Assembly: GCF_008180615.1 (NCBI RefSeq)
Contig: NZ_VTEH01000011.1
Location: forward strand, 147,300 to 211,299
Reading direction: 5' to 3'
Length of the DNA stretch: 64,000 nt
Source of the DNA: Rossellomorea vietnamensis
GTDB lineage: Bacteria; Bacillota; Bacilli; Bacillales; Bacillaceae_B
Below the pieces are notes generated by a model that had not been told where the DNA came from, made no database searches, and saw only the letters and a list, made by a program, of their open reading frames with translations. Shown here in pieces: positions 18,330 to 27,063 of this stretch (the first letter of the stretch is position 1; each line of letters starts with the position of its first letter). Position numbers and translations under genes: made by a program.

Positions 18330-18503
18330 TCATGTCCAGTCAAAAATGCTTCCAATCCCCCTGATCAGGTACCACAGGATGCGGAAAGGCAGGACGATCA
18401 ATTCAGGAATCCAGATAAGTACGTCCCCAACCGCATCCCAGAATGTGTAGGTCCCTTCTGATTTTTTTCTTATTCTGCGTTCCTTTCTTTTTCTTACAAA
18501 CAC
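18330..18503 (-). CDS. Small hypothetical protein (57 aa) with hydrophobic segment
   Basis: 57-codon frame starting GTG, 7 bases after GGAGG on the minus strand. The product starts with a very basic stretch (VRKRKERRIRKKS), then GTYTFWDAVGDVLIWIPELI and VLPFRILWYLIRGIGSIFDW, a compact aromatic-rich amphipathic or membrane-associated region. The clear ribosome site, uninterrupted frame, coherent composition and a terminator right after the stop support a real gene. No family recognised. Confidence 0.72.
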   Translation of the reverse strand: MFVRKRKERRIRKKSEGTYTFWDAVGDVLIWIPELIVLPFRILWYLIRGIGSIFDWT

Positions 18504-18651
18504 TCTTCATCCTCCATTCAGCACTCTTTAACTATTATTTTATATACTTTACTTCTTTATTAATTCTCCCAAACAATGGGTTTTTCCTTCTAAGTGACAG
18601 TCACCACCCGGTTTTTGTCGAAGGACTTTTACCCAAATCCGCTTTAACTGA

Positions 18652-18680
18652 TTGACAATTCCTTCAATTTGCAATATTAT
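18652..18680 (+). promoter_or_regulatory. Sigma-A promoter of the monooxygenase operon
   Basis: TTGACA (18652-18657) and TATTAT (18675-18680) are separated by exactly 17 bases, about 65 bp upstream of the monooxygenase start. Confidence 0.75.
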
Positions 18681-18691
18681 CATCTTTAAAA

Positions 18692-18712
18692 CCGACCTGA
18701 TTGGTGGGAATA
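18692..18712 (+). promoter_or_regulatory. CymR-like operator downstream of the -10 box
   Basis: CCGACCTGATTGGTGGGAAT matches my recollection of the CymR (cysteine-metabolism repressor) site form CCNAC...GTNGGAATA. It lies just after the -10 box, where a bound repressor would block transcription. Assignment rests on motif memory, not on a search. Confidence 0.45.
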
Positions 18713-18743
18713 GTCGAGTTTAGTGAGTGGAGGAGAGAAAATC

Positions 18744-19808
18744 ATGAAATTTGGTTTTTGGTTACCGATTTTTGGAGGATGGCTGAGGAATGTTGAGGAT
18801 GAAAACATGCCGGCCACTTATGAATATGCCGAGAAAGTTGCTAAGTCAGCGGAAGAGTGGGGTTACTCCACGACGTTGATTGCGGAGCTTTATTTAAATG
18901 ATATAAAAGGACAGAAACACGATTCTCTGGAGGCATGGACGACGGCTGCGGCATTGGCTGCAGCGACTGACAAACTGGAAATTATGACAGCAATCCGCCC
19001 CGGTTTTCATAATCCTGCGGTTGCGGCGAAGATGGCGGCAAACATCGACAATTTGAGCAAAGGCCGCTTCACCTTGAACGTCGTGTCCGCATGGTGGGCG
19101 GAAGAAGCGCGCCAATACGGCGGTGTGTTCACGGAACATGACGAACGGTATGACCGCACCAGAGAATTCATAGATGTGTTAAAAGGCCTTTGGACAGAAG
19201 ATTCCTTCTCGTATCAAGGCGACTTTTATCAACTGGAGGAAACCAAGCTGTTTCCGAAGCCTGTCCAGAGACCGAATCCAATTCTCTATGCCGGCGGTGA
19301 AAGTGAAAAAGGAAAATCTACTATTGTGGATAAATGCGATGCTTATGTAATGCATGGGGGAACGGTTGAAGAAATCCAGGCGAAAGTAGCGGATATGAAA
19401 TCGAGGAGAGAACAGACGGACAATCCTGAGCTGAGTTCCTTTGGAATGGCGGCCTATGTCATTTGCCGTGATACCGAAGAAGAAGCGCAGGAAGAGCTCG
19501 ATAGAATCACCGATGTAAAAGAATCCGACGCTTACTCCGGCTTTAAGGATTTCACAAGCAAGTCCCAGCTTGAACAGCAGATTCAACTGCAGGACTACTC
19601 CGTTTCCAACAGGGGTCTCCGCCCGAATCTGATCGGCACGCCGGAACAAATCGCCGACAGGATCCTGAAATATGAGGATGCAGGGCTGGATTTGCTTCTT
19701 CTTCAATTCTCACCGCAGCTTGAAGAGATGGAGCGTTTTGCCAAACAGGTCATGCCATTGGTGGAAGAAAAACGAAAAACAGCAGAGGGAGTGCTTTCCG
19801 TTGAGTAA
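18744..19808 (+). CDS. LLM-class FMN-dependent monooxygenase (alkanesulfonate/sulfone type)
   Basis: 354-residue luciferase-like TIM-barrel monooxygenase. It starts MKFGFWLPIFGGWLRN and contains ATDKLEIMTAIRPGFHNPA, SKGRFTLNVVSAWWAEEA and ERYDRTREFIDVLKGLW, the pattern of SsuD/SfnG-type enzymes that release sulfite or sulfinate from organosulfur compounds using FMNH2. The start follows GGAGGAG by 7 bases. A good promoter and a CymR-like site upstream support a sulfur-starvation role. The gene overlaps the following ATP-grasp gene by 8 bases. No flavin reductase is adjacent. The sulfur substrate is inferred, not proven. Confidence 0.82.
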   Translation: MKFGFWLPIFGGWLRNVEDENMPATYEYAEKVAKSAEEWGYSTTLIAELYLNDIKGQKHDSLEAWTTAAALAAATDKLEIMTAIRPGFHNPAVAAKMAANIDNLSKGRFTLNVVSAWWAEEARQYGGVFTEHDERYDRTREFIDVLKGLWTEDSFSYQGDFYQLEETKLFPKPVQRPNPILYAGGESEKGKSTIVDKCDAYVMHGGTVEEIQAKVADMKSRREQTDNPELSSFGMAAYVICRDTEEEAQEELDRITDVKESDAYSGFKDFTSKSQLEQQIQLQDYSVSNRGLRPNLIGTPEQIADRILKYEDAGLDLLLLQFSPQLEEMERFAKQVMPLVEEKRKTAEGVLSVE

Positions 19809-20763
19809 AATATATGTAATCCATGAAAACACAGAGTGGACAGTTCATCTGACAAAACGATTGGAAGAACTGGGCCTTCCATATGAAGAGTGGCATCTGG
19901 GCGAAGGGACTCTCGATCTTTCGCAAGAGCCCCCTGAAGGCATTTTTTACAGCAGAATGAGTGCCTCTTCCCATACACGGGGAAACCGTTATGCCCCGGA
20001 ATATACTGCGCAGGTACTGGCGTGGCTTGAAGCACATGGCAGGAAGGTATTCAATGGCAGCCGTGCACTCCAACTCGAAGTCAGCAAGGTAAAACAGTAT
20101 CTGGAATTGAGCAAGCAAGGAGTAGAGACGCCTAAGACCATTGCGGCAGTAGGGAAAGAGCAGATCCTGAGAGCGGCTGAATCTTTTGAAGGCAGACCGT
20201 TCATCACCAAACATAATCGTGCCGGAAAAGGTTTGGGCGTGCAGTTGTTCCAAAACCTCCAGTCTCTTAAGAACTATGTGGAGAGCCCGGATTTTGAGGA
20301 GCCGGTAGATGGAATCACCTTGATCCAGGAGTACATTTCTGCGCCGGAAAGCTTCATTACGCGCTGTGAATTTATCGGAGGCAAGTTTCTCTACGCCGTC
20401 AGGGTCGATACGTCGGAAGGGTTTGAGCTTTGCCCTGCGGATGCGTGCTCTATCGGAGATCTATTCTGCCCTGCGGGAGAAGAGCAGCCGGAAGAAAAGC
20501 CGAAATTCCAAATCATAGACGGGTTCTATCACCCTGTACTTGAAAAATACGAGAAGGTTCTCGCCGCCAACGATATTCAGATCGCTGGAATTGAATTTAT
20601 CTTTGATAAAGAAGGCAATGTCTATACGTATGACATCAATACCAATACAAACTACAATTCTGATGCTGAAGCAAAAGCAGATAAATATGGAATGCTGGAG
20701 CTCGCCGTTTTCCTGGCGCAGGAATTGCAGAAGCTCGAGCAAAATGAACAGGTTGTCATCTGA
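19801..20763 (+). CDS. ATP-grasp family ligase coupled to the monooxygenase
   Basis: 320-residue RimK-like ATP-grasp protein. The pre-ATP-grasp domain starts SKIYVIHENTEWTVHL. The ATP-binding core has RPFITKHNRAGKGLGVQLF, VDGITLIQEYI, the metal-binding GIEFIFDKEGNVYTYDINTNTNYN, and a Tyr/Asp-rich end. The start is TTG at 19801, 9 bases after GAGGGAG and inside the end of the monooxygenase gene; no suitable ATG exists nearby. Family members join a carboxylate to an amine or thiol via acyl phosphate. Its partner reaction here is unknown, but tight coupling suggests both act on one compound. Confidence 0.82.
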   Translation: MSKIYVIHENTEWTVHLTKRLEELGLPYEEWHLGEGTLDLSQEPPEGIFYSRMSASSHTRGNRYAPEYTAQVLAWLEAHGRKVFNGSRALQLEVSKVKQYLELSKQGVETPKTIAAVGKEQILRAAESFEGRPFITKHNRAGKGLGVQLFQNLQSLKNYVESPDFEEPVDGITLIQEYISAPESFITRCEFIGGKFLYAVRVDTSEGFELCPADACSIGDLFCPAGEEQPEEKPKFQIIDGFYHPVLEKYEKVLAANDIQIAGIEFIFDKEGNVYTYDINTNTNYNSDAEAKADKYGMLELAVFLAQELQKLEQNEQVVI

Positions 20764-20768
20764 AAAAA

Positions 20769-20804
20769 TGCCTTTCCCGCGAGAAGCCGGGAAAGGCTTT
20801 TTTA
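20769..20804 (+). terminator. Rho-independent terminator
   Basis: GCCTTTCCC paired with GGGAAAGGC and six T, just after the ATP-grasp stop codon. The same stem recurs at 22814-22853. Confidence 0.88.
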
Positions 20805-20814
20805 CGTAGATTCA

Positions 20815-20870
20815 CTTTAGTGCTTTACAGTACGAAACGGGACAGTCCCTCTTAGTGCTTTAACGTAAAA
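20815..20870. repeat. 43-bp palindromic intergenic element copy
   Basis: Diverged arms around ACGGGACAGTCCCTCTTAGT, between converging genes and next to a terminator. Confidence 0.75.
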
Positions 20871-20874
20871 AAGC

Positions 20875-21375
20875 TCACCCTGTCAGCGGTTTTAGGCTGA
20901 GGGAATCAAGGGCCTGGTTCACATAGTCGAGGTCATGGATCTCCTTCTCCAGGCAGAACCGGATAACCAAATCATAGGTGTCGCTGAATGAAAGAGAATA
21001 TCCTGCTGCGGCTAATAAGTCCTCGGCTTCCTCTATCCCCAATTCCAACGCCAAGGCCAGCGCAATCGCGGTATTCCTGCCGACACGGTAGCCCGGCTTC
21101 GACCTGATTTTTGAAAAGTGCTTCCGGTCTATGCCGGCTCTTCGATAAATGTCTGGATCAGTAAATCTACTTTCATCAATTAAGGCAAGCAGTTCCTCTC
21201 TGAATGAAGGCTGCTCATTGGTGCTGATAAATTCCTCTAATTCACTATTTTCAATGGGGGCCTCAAGCTTATAATCCAAGTTGCTGTCAGATTCACAGAC
21301 ATCAATCTGAGGCGTCACCTCTTGATAAAAATGGACGTATTCCTTCAGCTCTTTTAAAAAATGGAGATCAAGCAT
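20875..21375 (-). CDS. HTH-like protein divergent from a vWA gene
   Basis: 166-residue soluble protein. Residues about 55-165 (FREELLALIDESRFTDPDIY through the C-terminus) contain RRAGIDRKHFSKIRSKPGYR and NTAIALALALELGIEEAEDL, resembling a recurrent helical module I recall from macro-domain and vWA-linked bacterial proteins. It looks like a degenerate helix-turn-helix, although DNA binding is not proven. The first 55 residues are acidic and less structured. AGGAGG lies 7 bases before the ATG. It is divergent from the vWA protein gene with only 96 bp between, suggesting shared control and a functional pair. Confidence 0.72.
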   Translation of the reverse strand: MLDLHFLKELKEYVHFYQEVTPQIDVCESDSNLDYKLEAPIENSELEEFISTNEQPSFREELLALIDESRFTDPDIYRRAGIDRKHFSKIRSKPGYRVGRNTAIALALALELGIEEAEDLLAAAGYSLSFSDTYDLVIRFCLEKEIHDLDYVNQALDSLSLKPLTG

Positions 21376-21471
21376 GAAATCAGCCTCCTAAAATGTCGCT
21401 TTGCAGGCGACCAAAATATGGGTTTGATTAGTTATGATTATATCATCAAGAAGTTGAAGGAGATGGATGAA

Positions 21472-22059
21472 ATGAACAAAAATTTAACTGAAGTGGTATT
21501 TTTGCTGGATCGAAGCGGTTCGATGGCAGGACTTGAAAATGATACGATAGGCGGTTTCAACGGATTTGTGAAAAGACAGGAGCAGCTGGATGGAAAGACT
21601 GTCATTACGACGGTTCTCTTTGACGATGATTATGAAGTGCTTTGGCAGGGGAAACCGGCGGAAACCGTGAAACTGACGGAGAAGGAGTATTACGTCAAGG
21701 GCTGTACGGCCATGCTTGATGCGATTGGTAAAACGATTGCCGAAGTCGGTCACCGCCTCTTTCAAACACCAGAAGGCGAAAGGCCCGGCAAAGTGATCTT
21801 TGCCATCACAACGGACGGCCATGAAAATGCAAGCGTTGAATTCAGCTATGAAAAAATAAACGAAATGATTCGTCATCAGCGGGAGATATACAATTGGGAG
21901 TTCATCTTCATGGGAGCCAACATCGATGTTGTCCAGGAAGCAGAGAACATCGGGATCCTTGCCGAAAGTGCCTATGAGTTTGAAGCATCAGAAGAGGGAG
22001 TGGAGAAGATGTACTCGAAGATGTGTGAGGAAGTCTCGCAGATGAGGGGTAAGCATTGA
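21472..22059 (+). CDS. vWA-domain protein
   Basis: 195-residue single-domain von Willebrand factor A protein. The MIDAS motif is complete: DRSGSM near the N-terminus, the Thr in VKGCTAMLDAIG, and the Asp in AITTDGHEN. No signal peptide or membrane segment, so it acts in the cytoplasm as a metal-dependent protein-binding module. The start at ATG 21472 (MNKNLTEVV) follows AAGGAG by 9 bases; an ATG three codons earlier is also possible. It is divergent from the HTH-like gene. It resembles TerY-type stress or defence-associated vWA proteins, but the partner system is not present here. Confidence 0.83.
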   Translation: MNKNLTEVVFLLDRSGSMAGLENDTIGGFNGFVKRQEQLDGKTVITTVLFDDDYEVLWQGKPAETVKLTEKEYYVKGCTAMLDAIGKTIAEVGHRLFQTPEGERPGKVIFAITTDGHENASVEFSYEKINEMIRHQREIYNWEFIFMGANIDVVQEAENIGILAESAYEFEASEEGVEKMYSKMCEEVSQMRGKH

Positions 22060-22079
22060 TGGATTCCTCATTAGCGGTG

Positions 22080-22745
22080 CGGTATTCGATAGACTGCAGT
22101 ATAGTTATACGGCATCAACTTCTACAAATAGCAGCCATGATGCAGTAAAACCTGCGTTTAAACAACATCAACATCAATACAAAGTAATTATGATGCGGTA
22201 AAAACAGCGTTTAAACGGCATCAACTTCTAAAGTAGCAGCCGTGATGCAGTAAAACCAAGTTTTAAACATTAACTTCAACAACAAGCAACCGTGATACAG
22301 TAAAATCAGGTGTTAAACAACATCAACATCAATACAAAGTAATTATGATGCGGTAAAAACAGCGCTTAAACAGCATCAACTTCAACAAAAAGCAGCCATG
22401 ATGCAGTAAAACCTGCGTTTAAACAGCATCAACATCACCAAAAGCAGTTGTGATGCAGTAAAACCAGGTGTTAAACAACATCAACATCAATACAAAGTAA
22501 TTATGATGCGGTAAAACTAGCGTTTAAACAGCATCAACATCACCAAAAAGCAGCTGTGATGCAGTAAAACCTGCGTTTAAACAACATCAACTTCAAAACA
22601 AGCAAATATGATGCAGTAAAACCAGCACTTAAACAGCATCAGCTTCAATACAAAGTAATTATGATACCGTAAAACCAGCGTTTAATCAGCATCAAAACTA
22701 CAAAACCATACATGATAGAGTAAAAACAGCCCCAAACAAGTCTGT
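22080..22745. repeat. Tandem array, about 12 units of 52-53 bp with three-unit order
   Basis: CATCAAC-type junctions occur at 22113, 22166, 22219, 22268, 22321, 22374, 22427, 22479, 22532, 22585, 22637 and 22690. Each unit contains a hairpin in which TGATGCAGTAAAA faces TTTAAACAGCATCA. The linkers differ. A linker with ACAAAGTAATTA recurs at 22166, 22321, 22479 and 22637, every third unit, showing that blocks of about 158 bp were duplicated. The array fills the gap between the vWA gene and the BCCT terminator and codes for nothing. Confidence 0.92.
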
Positions 22746-22813
22746 AAAACAACCATTCCATCAAGCAAATGGCTAAAGACCATCAACCTGAGCAAGAGTC
22801 ACAGACTCCTCTA

Positions 22814-22853
22814 AAAAAATGCCTTTCCCAAAACCCGGGAAAGGCATTTTCAA
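22814..22853. terminator. Bidirectional rho-independent terminator
   Basis: AAAATGCCTTTCCC pairs with GGGAAAGGCATTTT around a 7-base loop. On the minus strand it closes the BCCT transporter gene. Confidence 0.9.
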
Positions 22854-22870
22854 TTGAAGAGGCCATAGCC

Positions 22871-24400
22871 TCAATCTGTACTTTTCACCTGTTCTGCATA
22901 GAGCTCCTTTGAAACCTTAGGCGCAAGCCAGAGCATCGGCAGCAGAAGTATCGAGACTGGAACAGCCGTAACTACGATAAAGCTTTGAAGGGCATCGATA
23001 CCGCCATTGCCGATATACAGCAGGATGGCAGCAATTGCCCCCATCAGAATCGCCCAGAATACACGCAGGGAAACCTTGGGATCTCCTTCACCAGAAACAG
23101 CCATTGCAATGGTGTAAGACATCGAATCGCCTGTGGTCACGACGAAGACGATGGTCAATAGCAGAAATAAGGGGGAAATGATCGCAGCCAATGGCAATTG
23201 CTCTGTAATGGCAATCATGGCTGCCGGCATTCCGCCGCTTGCTAATTCTGATGAGACAGACCCTGGATTTTGCATCTCATAGAAAATTCCGGATCCGCCG
23301 ACAACGGTAAACCAAAACGTTGTGACAATGGGAGCGATAACCGCAATTGCCACGATGATCTGGCGGATCGTCCTTCCTCGGGAAATCCGGCTGACCAGAA
23401 TCGCCATCATAGGTCCGTATCCGATGAACCAGCCCCAGAAGAACACAGTCCAGCCGCCAAGCCATCCTTTGTCTCCCCTGTAGGTGCTGATTTCAATGAA
23501 ATTGCTCACATAAAATCCAAAAGACGAGATGAATGAATCCAGTATGAACCATCCTGGGCCGAAAATAAGAACGAACACGATCAAACCGATTGCCAGGCGG
23601 ACATTAAAGTTACTCAGCATTTGAATTCCTTTGTGAAGTCCTGTGGCTGCGGAAATCGTGGATACCACCACTAAGCTGATAATAATCGCCAGCTGTGTGG
23701 AAAATTGATCCGGGATGCCGAACAAAGCGGACAACCCATAGCTTGCCTGCAACCCGAGAAATCCGATAGGCCCGATTGTACCTGCAGCCACCGCGATGAT
23801 TGAGAAAGCATCAATGATGGTACCGAGAAAGCTTGTCCTTAATTTTTCCCCAAAGATGGGATATAAAATTGTACGGGGTTTCATCGGCATTCCTTTATGA
23901 TAATAACCATACATCATAACGACCGCACTTAAAGTACCTAGGATAGCCCACGCAAGGAACCCCCAATGCATATAGCTTTGAGCCAGAGCCGGCATGACGG
24001 CTGCTTCAGTCTGAGCTTCGATCCCCCCTTGTAAAGGAGGAACCGTCATAAAGTGATACATCGGTTCGGCAGCGGCCCAGAACACGCCTCCGCCGGCAAG
24101 CAATGTTGCCATAATGATCGACAACCATTTGAATGTACTCATTTCCGGTTTTTCAAGAGATCCCAATTGAACACTTCCGTACTTGGAAAAAGCTATATAT
24201 AATGCCACAAGGAAGTGTAACAGCATGAGGACTTGCCAGAATGCCCCGAAGTAGTTTGCTGACCATTGAAAACCGTTGTTCACAAAGGCAGTCAATGAAT
24301 CAATGCTGATAAATCCTGCAATAACGAATGCAATCAGTAACCCTCCACTGATGGCAAACACAGGCCAATCAATTGCTGATGTGTGTTTCTTAGATGTCAT
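22871..24400 (-). CDS. BCCT family transporter (betaine/choline/carnitine type)
   Basis: 509-residue transporter with twelve predicted helices. It has the BCCT tryptophan-rich region around WAAAEPMYHFM (about residues 103-113), MHWGFLAWAILG, and the signature GWFIGYGPMMAILVSRISRGRTIRQ. Family members import glycine betaine, choline or carnitine with Na+ or H+. The N-terminus is short, and no long osmosensing C-terminal tail is present. AAAGGAG lies 6 bases before the ATG. Likely an osmoprotectant or choline uptake system; the neighbours give no further hint. Confidence 0.9.
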   Translation of the reverse strand: MTSKKHTSAIDWPVFAISGGLLIAFVIAGFISIDSLTAFVNNGFQWSANYFGAFWQVLMLLHFLVALYIAFSKYGSVQLGSLEKPEMSTFKWLSIIMATLLAGGGVFWAAAEPMYHFMTVPPLQGGIEAQTEAAVMPALAQSYMHWGFLAWAILGTLSAVVMMYGYYHKGMPMKPRTILYPIFGEKLRTSFLGTIIDAFSIIAVAAGTIGPIGFLGLQASYGLSALFGIPDQFSTQLAIIISLVVVSTISAATGLHKGIQMLSNFNVRLAIGLIVFVLIFGPGWFILDSFISSFGFYVSNFIEISTYRGDKGWLGGWTVFFWGWFIGYGPMMAILVSRISRGRTIRQIIVAIAVIAPIVTTFWFTVVGGSGIFYEMQNPGSVSSELASGGMPAAMIAITEQLPLAAIISPLFLLLTIVFVVTTGDSMSYTIAMAVSGEGDPKVSLRVFWAILMGAIAAILLYIGNGGIDALQSFIVVTAVPVSILLLPMLWLAPKVSKELYAEQVKSTD

Positions 24401-24672
24401 AATTTAACTCCTTTAAATGTAGTCCTTTAGTAAACAGAAATTCCTACTATGGCATAGATATCTTAAGCTTGTAAAACAAAACAACTTAAGGCTTATGTTT
24501 AGATTGCCGTTTGTTCTATCAAAAAATACAAGATGCCGACCATCAATTGAAGAAAAAAGCGGAGCAGGAAGTGGGATGTCTTGATTTCACCTTATTATTT
24601 TTCAATTTAAGACGATATTATAGATAAGGATTGATTTTAATCACAAAACTTTACATATGGGAGTCCAACATA

Positions 24673-26916
24673 GTGGGTTATCAAACGAACACTTCATTTA
24701 AAAATATTGTGCTGATTGTTATTTTTATCCAAATACTGCAGTTGATTTTAGGATTATATTTTCCAGTCGAAAGTTTCCCTAATTTAATCATGCAGGTGGC
24801 CTTGACCATTATGACCTTAGGGTTGGTCTATTACATGCTCAAAGGAATTTTTAAGGCGACGAAAGAAGTGGGAGAGAGCAACCAGAAGCTGAACCATATC
24901 TTTGAATCACTGGATGTTGCCATCTGGTCGCACGATATGAAATCCGACAAACTGCTGATTACTCCGGGAATTGAAAAATTATATGGAAGAAAGCAGGAAG
25001 AATTTTATAACGACACTCTTTTGTGGAAAAAGGTCATCCATCCTGACGACATGTACACTCAGGAAGACCGAAGGAAAATGATTCAGTCTGGCCGCTCTTG
25101 TACAAGCACCTACCGGATCATCAAGCCGGATGGAAATGTGCGCTGGATTCAAGACAGGGGAATTCCGACCTTGGATGAGAAAGGAGATCTCATTTATTTT
25201 TCCAGTGTGCTGTTTGATATCACTGACCGAAAAGAGAGTGAGGATCAGTACCGGAGTCTGGTTGAGATGTCGCCCGATATTATTTCTGTCATCCGCAACG
25301 GGAAATTCATCTATATGAATGCTGCGGGAAGCAGGGTGCTTGGCACGGAAGACCCTTCTCAACTAATCAATAAGGACGTCTCAGAAATAGCGAGTGAGCA
25401 GGATATTCTATTGATAAGGGAATCTGCAAATCAGTACAATGGTTCTGCTAAATCGGAAAATTTGATATTCGAAATAAAAGCAGCACGTATGGATGGTGCC
25501 GTTATCGATGTAGAAGTGTCCATGATGCCCATTTTATATGGAGGAAAGTCTGCGGTCCAATTGGTGGGGAGGGATATCACCCAGCGAAAGAAATCAGAAG
25601 AAACCATCCGGGAGATGGCTTATTACGATACATTAACCGGCCTTCCGAACCGCAACATGTTTAAGCAGAACCTGAGCACCTTCATTGAAAAGGAGGTTTC
25701 ACAATCTTTTGCAGTGTTGTTTCTCGACCTTGACCGCTTTAAAGTAATCAATGATACAAAGGGTCATTCCACCGGCGACCTATTGCTTGTCGAAGTGGCA
25801 AAACGCTTGAAAGCCGTCATCGGACAAGAGGGTGAGGTATTCAGGCAGGGCGGAGATGAATTTATCATTCTTTTGGAGAACAGCAGGAAGGAAAAGGTCT
25901 CCTGCCTTTCTCAGAACATTTTAGATAGCTTTGTGAAGCCGATTAAGGTTACCGGACAGGAGTTCTTTGTGACGCCAAGCATCGGCATTAGCATGTATCC
26001 CGTTGATGGCACTGACCAGGAAACATTGATCAAGCATGCGGATACGGCAATGTATTTGGCGAAAGAGCGAGGAAAAAACAATTTTCAGTTTTACAACGAG
26101 AGTTTAAATAGGAATACGACCAGGAAAATGGAACTTGAACAAGAGTTAAGAAAGTCACTCGAACTCAACCAGTTTATGCTCTACTATCAGCCAAAAGTGA
26201 ATCTTGAAACGGGCAAAATTCTGGGAGTGGAAGCCTTGATCCGCTGGGATCATCCCACCCTGGGAATGGTTCCGCCGGGAGAATTCATCCCGCTCACAGA
26301 AGAGACGGGTCTGATTGTGCCGATAGGAAAGTGGGTTCTCCAGGAAGCCTGCAGGCAAAGTAAAGAGTGGGAAAAAGGGAAAGCCGGCTCGATTCAGGTA
26401 GCGGTCAACATTTCAGTAAGACAGATCCTTGATGATGATTTCGTGGATTTTGTACAAGGTGTTTTAAAAGAAACAGAACTCGATCCCCGTCTACTAGAGC
26501 TGGAAATTACAGAAAGCATCATGCAGGACTTTAAACGATCGTCCGAAATCCTGCACAAATTGAAAGAGATAGGGGTGTCCATCAGTATCGATGACTTTGG
26601 AACCGGCTACTCTTCCTTAAATAATTTACGGTTCCTTCCCATTGATCATATCAAAATTGATAAGTCCTTTGTGGACGATATCACCGATCACTCCAAGCAT
26701 TCTAAAAATGGATCGATTGTAAAAACAATTATCGATCTGGGACAAAACATGAATTTCACCATAATTGCCGAAGGGGTGGAAGAGGAAGCACAGGTGGATT
26801 TTCTCCTGAAAAATGCATGTCATATCGGGCAGGGCTACTACTACAGCAAACCACTGCCAGCCGCCGAACTTGAAAACTACATCAAAACCCGGCAGAAGTT
26901 CCTTTCGGAAGAATAA
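24673..26916 (+). CDS. PAS-GGDEF-EAL cyclic-di-GMP protein
   Basis: 747-residue membrane-anchored signalling protein. Two helices lie near residues 9-55, followed by PAS 1 (about 70-190, with PAC-like WIQDRGIPTLDEKG) and PAS 2 (about 197-315). The GGDEF domain (about 320-480) has an intact GGDEF motif near residue 393. The EAL domain (about 490-735) has an intact EAL near 520, DDFGTGYSSL and IIAEGVE. Both diguanylate cyclase and phosphodiesterase residues appear present, so either or both activities are possible. The start is GTG at 24673, about 9 bases after GGGAG; an upstream TTG at 24631 has its AAGGA directly abutting it. Confidence 0.88.
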   Translation: MGYQTNTSFKNIVLIVIFIQILQLILGLYFPVESFPNLIMQVALTIMTLGLVYYMLKGIFKATKEVGESNQKLNHIFESLDVAIWSHDMKSDKLLITPGIEKLYGRKQEEFYNDTLLWKKVIHPDDMYTQEDRRKMIQSGRSCTSTYRIIKPDGNVRWIQDRGIPTLDEKGDLIYFSSVLFDITDRKESEDQYRSLVEMSPDIISVIRNGKFIYMNAAGSRVLGTEDPSQLINKDVSEIASEQDILLIRESANQYNGSAKSENLIFEIKAARMDGAVIDVEVSMMPILYGGKSAVQLVGRDITQRKKSEETIREMAYYDTLTGLPNRNMFKQNLSTFIEKEVSQSFAVLFLDLDRFKVINDTKGHSTGDLLLVEVAKRLKAVIGQEGEVFRQGGDEFIILLENSRKEKVSCLSQNILDSFVKPIKVTGQEFFVTPSIGISMYPVDGTDQETLIKHADTAMYLAKERGKNNFQFYNESLNRNTTRKMELEQELRKSLELNQFMLYYQPKVNLETGKILGVEALIRWDHPTLGMVPPGEFIPLTEETGLIVPIGKWVLQEACRQSKEWEKGKAGSIQVAVNISVRQILDDDFVDFVQGVLKETELDPRLLELEITESIMQDFKRSSEILHKLKEIGVSISIDDFGTGYSSLNNLRFLPIDHIKIDKSFVDDITDHSKHSKNGSIVKTIIDLGQNMNFTIIAEGVEEEAQVDFLLKNACHIGQGYYYSKPLPAAELENYIKTRQKFLSEE

Positions 26917-26960
26917 CGCACCACCGGGCGAAAAGGAACAGTCCTTTTTTATGCACTTCC

Positions 26961-27012
26961 GCTTTAAAGTAGTAAAAGGGACAGTCCCTCTTCATGCTTT
27001 AAAGCATGAAAG
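26961..27012. repeat. 43-bp palindromic intergenic element copy
   Basis: Core AAGGGACAGTCCCTCTTCAT with GCTTTAAAG arms. A shorter degenerate piece (AAAAGGAACAGTCCTTTTTT) just upstream suggests a second, decayed copy. Confidence 0.78.
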
Positions 27013-27041
27013 CACCCCGCTTTTTTTGGCGGGGTGCCTTT
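27011..27041. terminator. Rho-independent terminator between converging genes
   Basis: GCACCCCGC pairs with GCGGGGTGC around a T-rich loop, with a short T run on the plus strand. It separates the GGDEF-EAL gene and the Mn-catalase. Confidence 0.85.
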
Positions 27042-27063
27042 TCGTCTTTGCTGCAGCAATGCT

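Noticed and set aside
22080..22745. CRISPR array
   Set aside because: Linkers are themselves repeated (every third is alike), the palindromic part and the linker vary together, and there are no cas genes or leader in the window.
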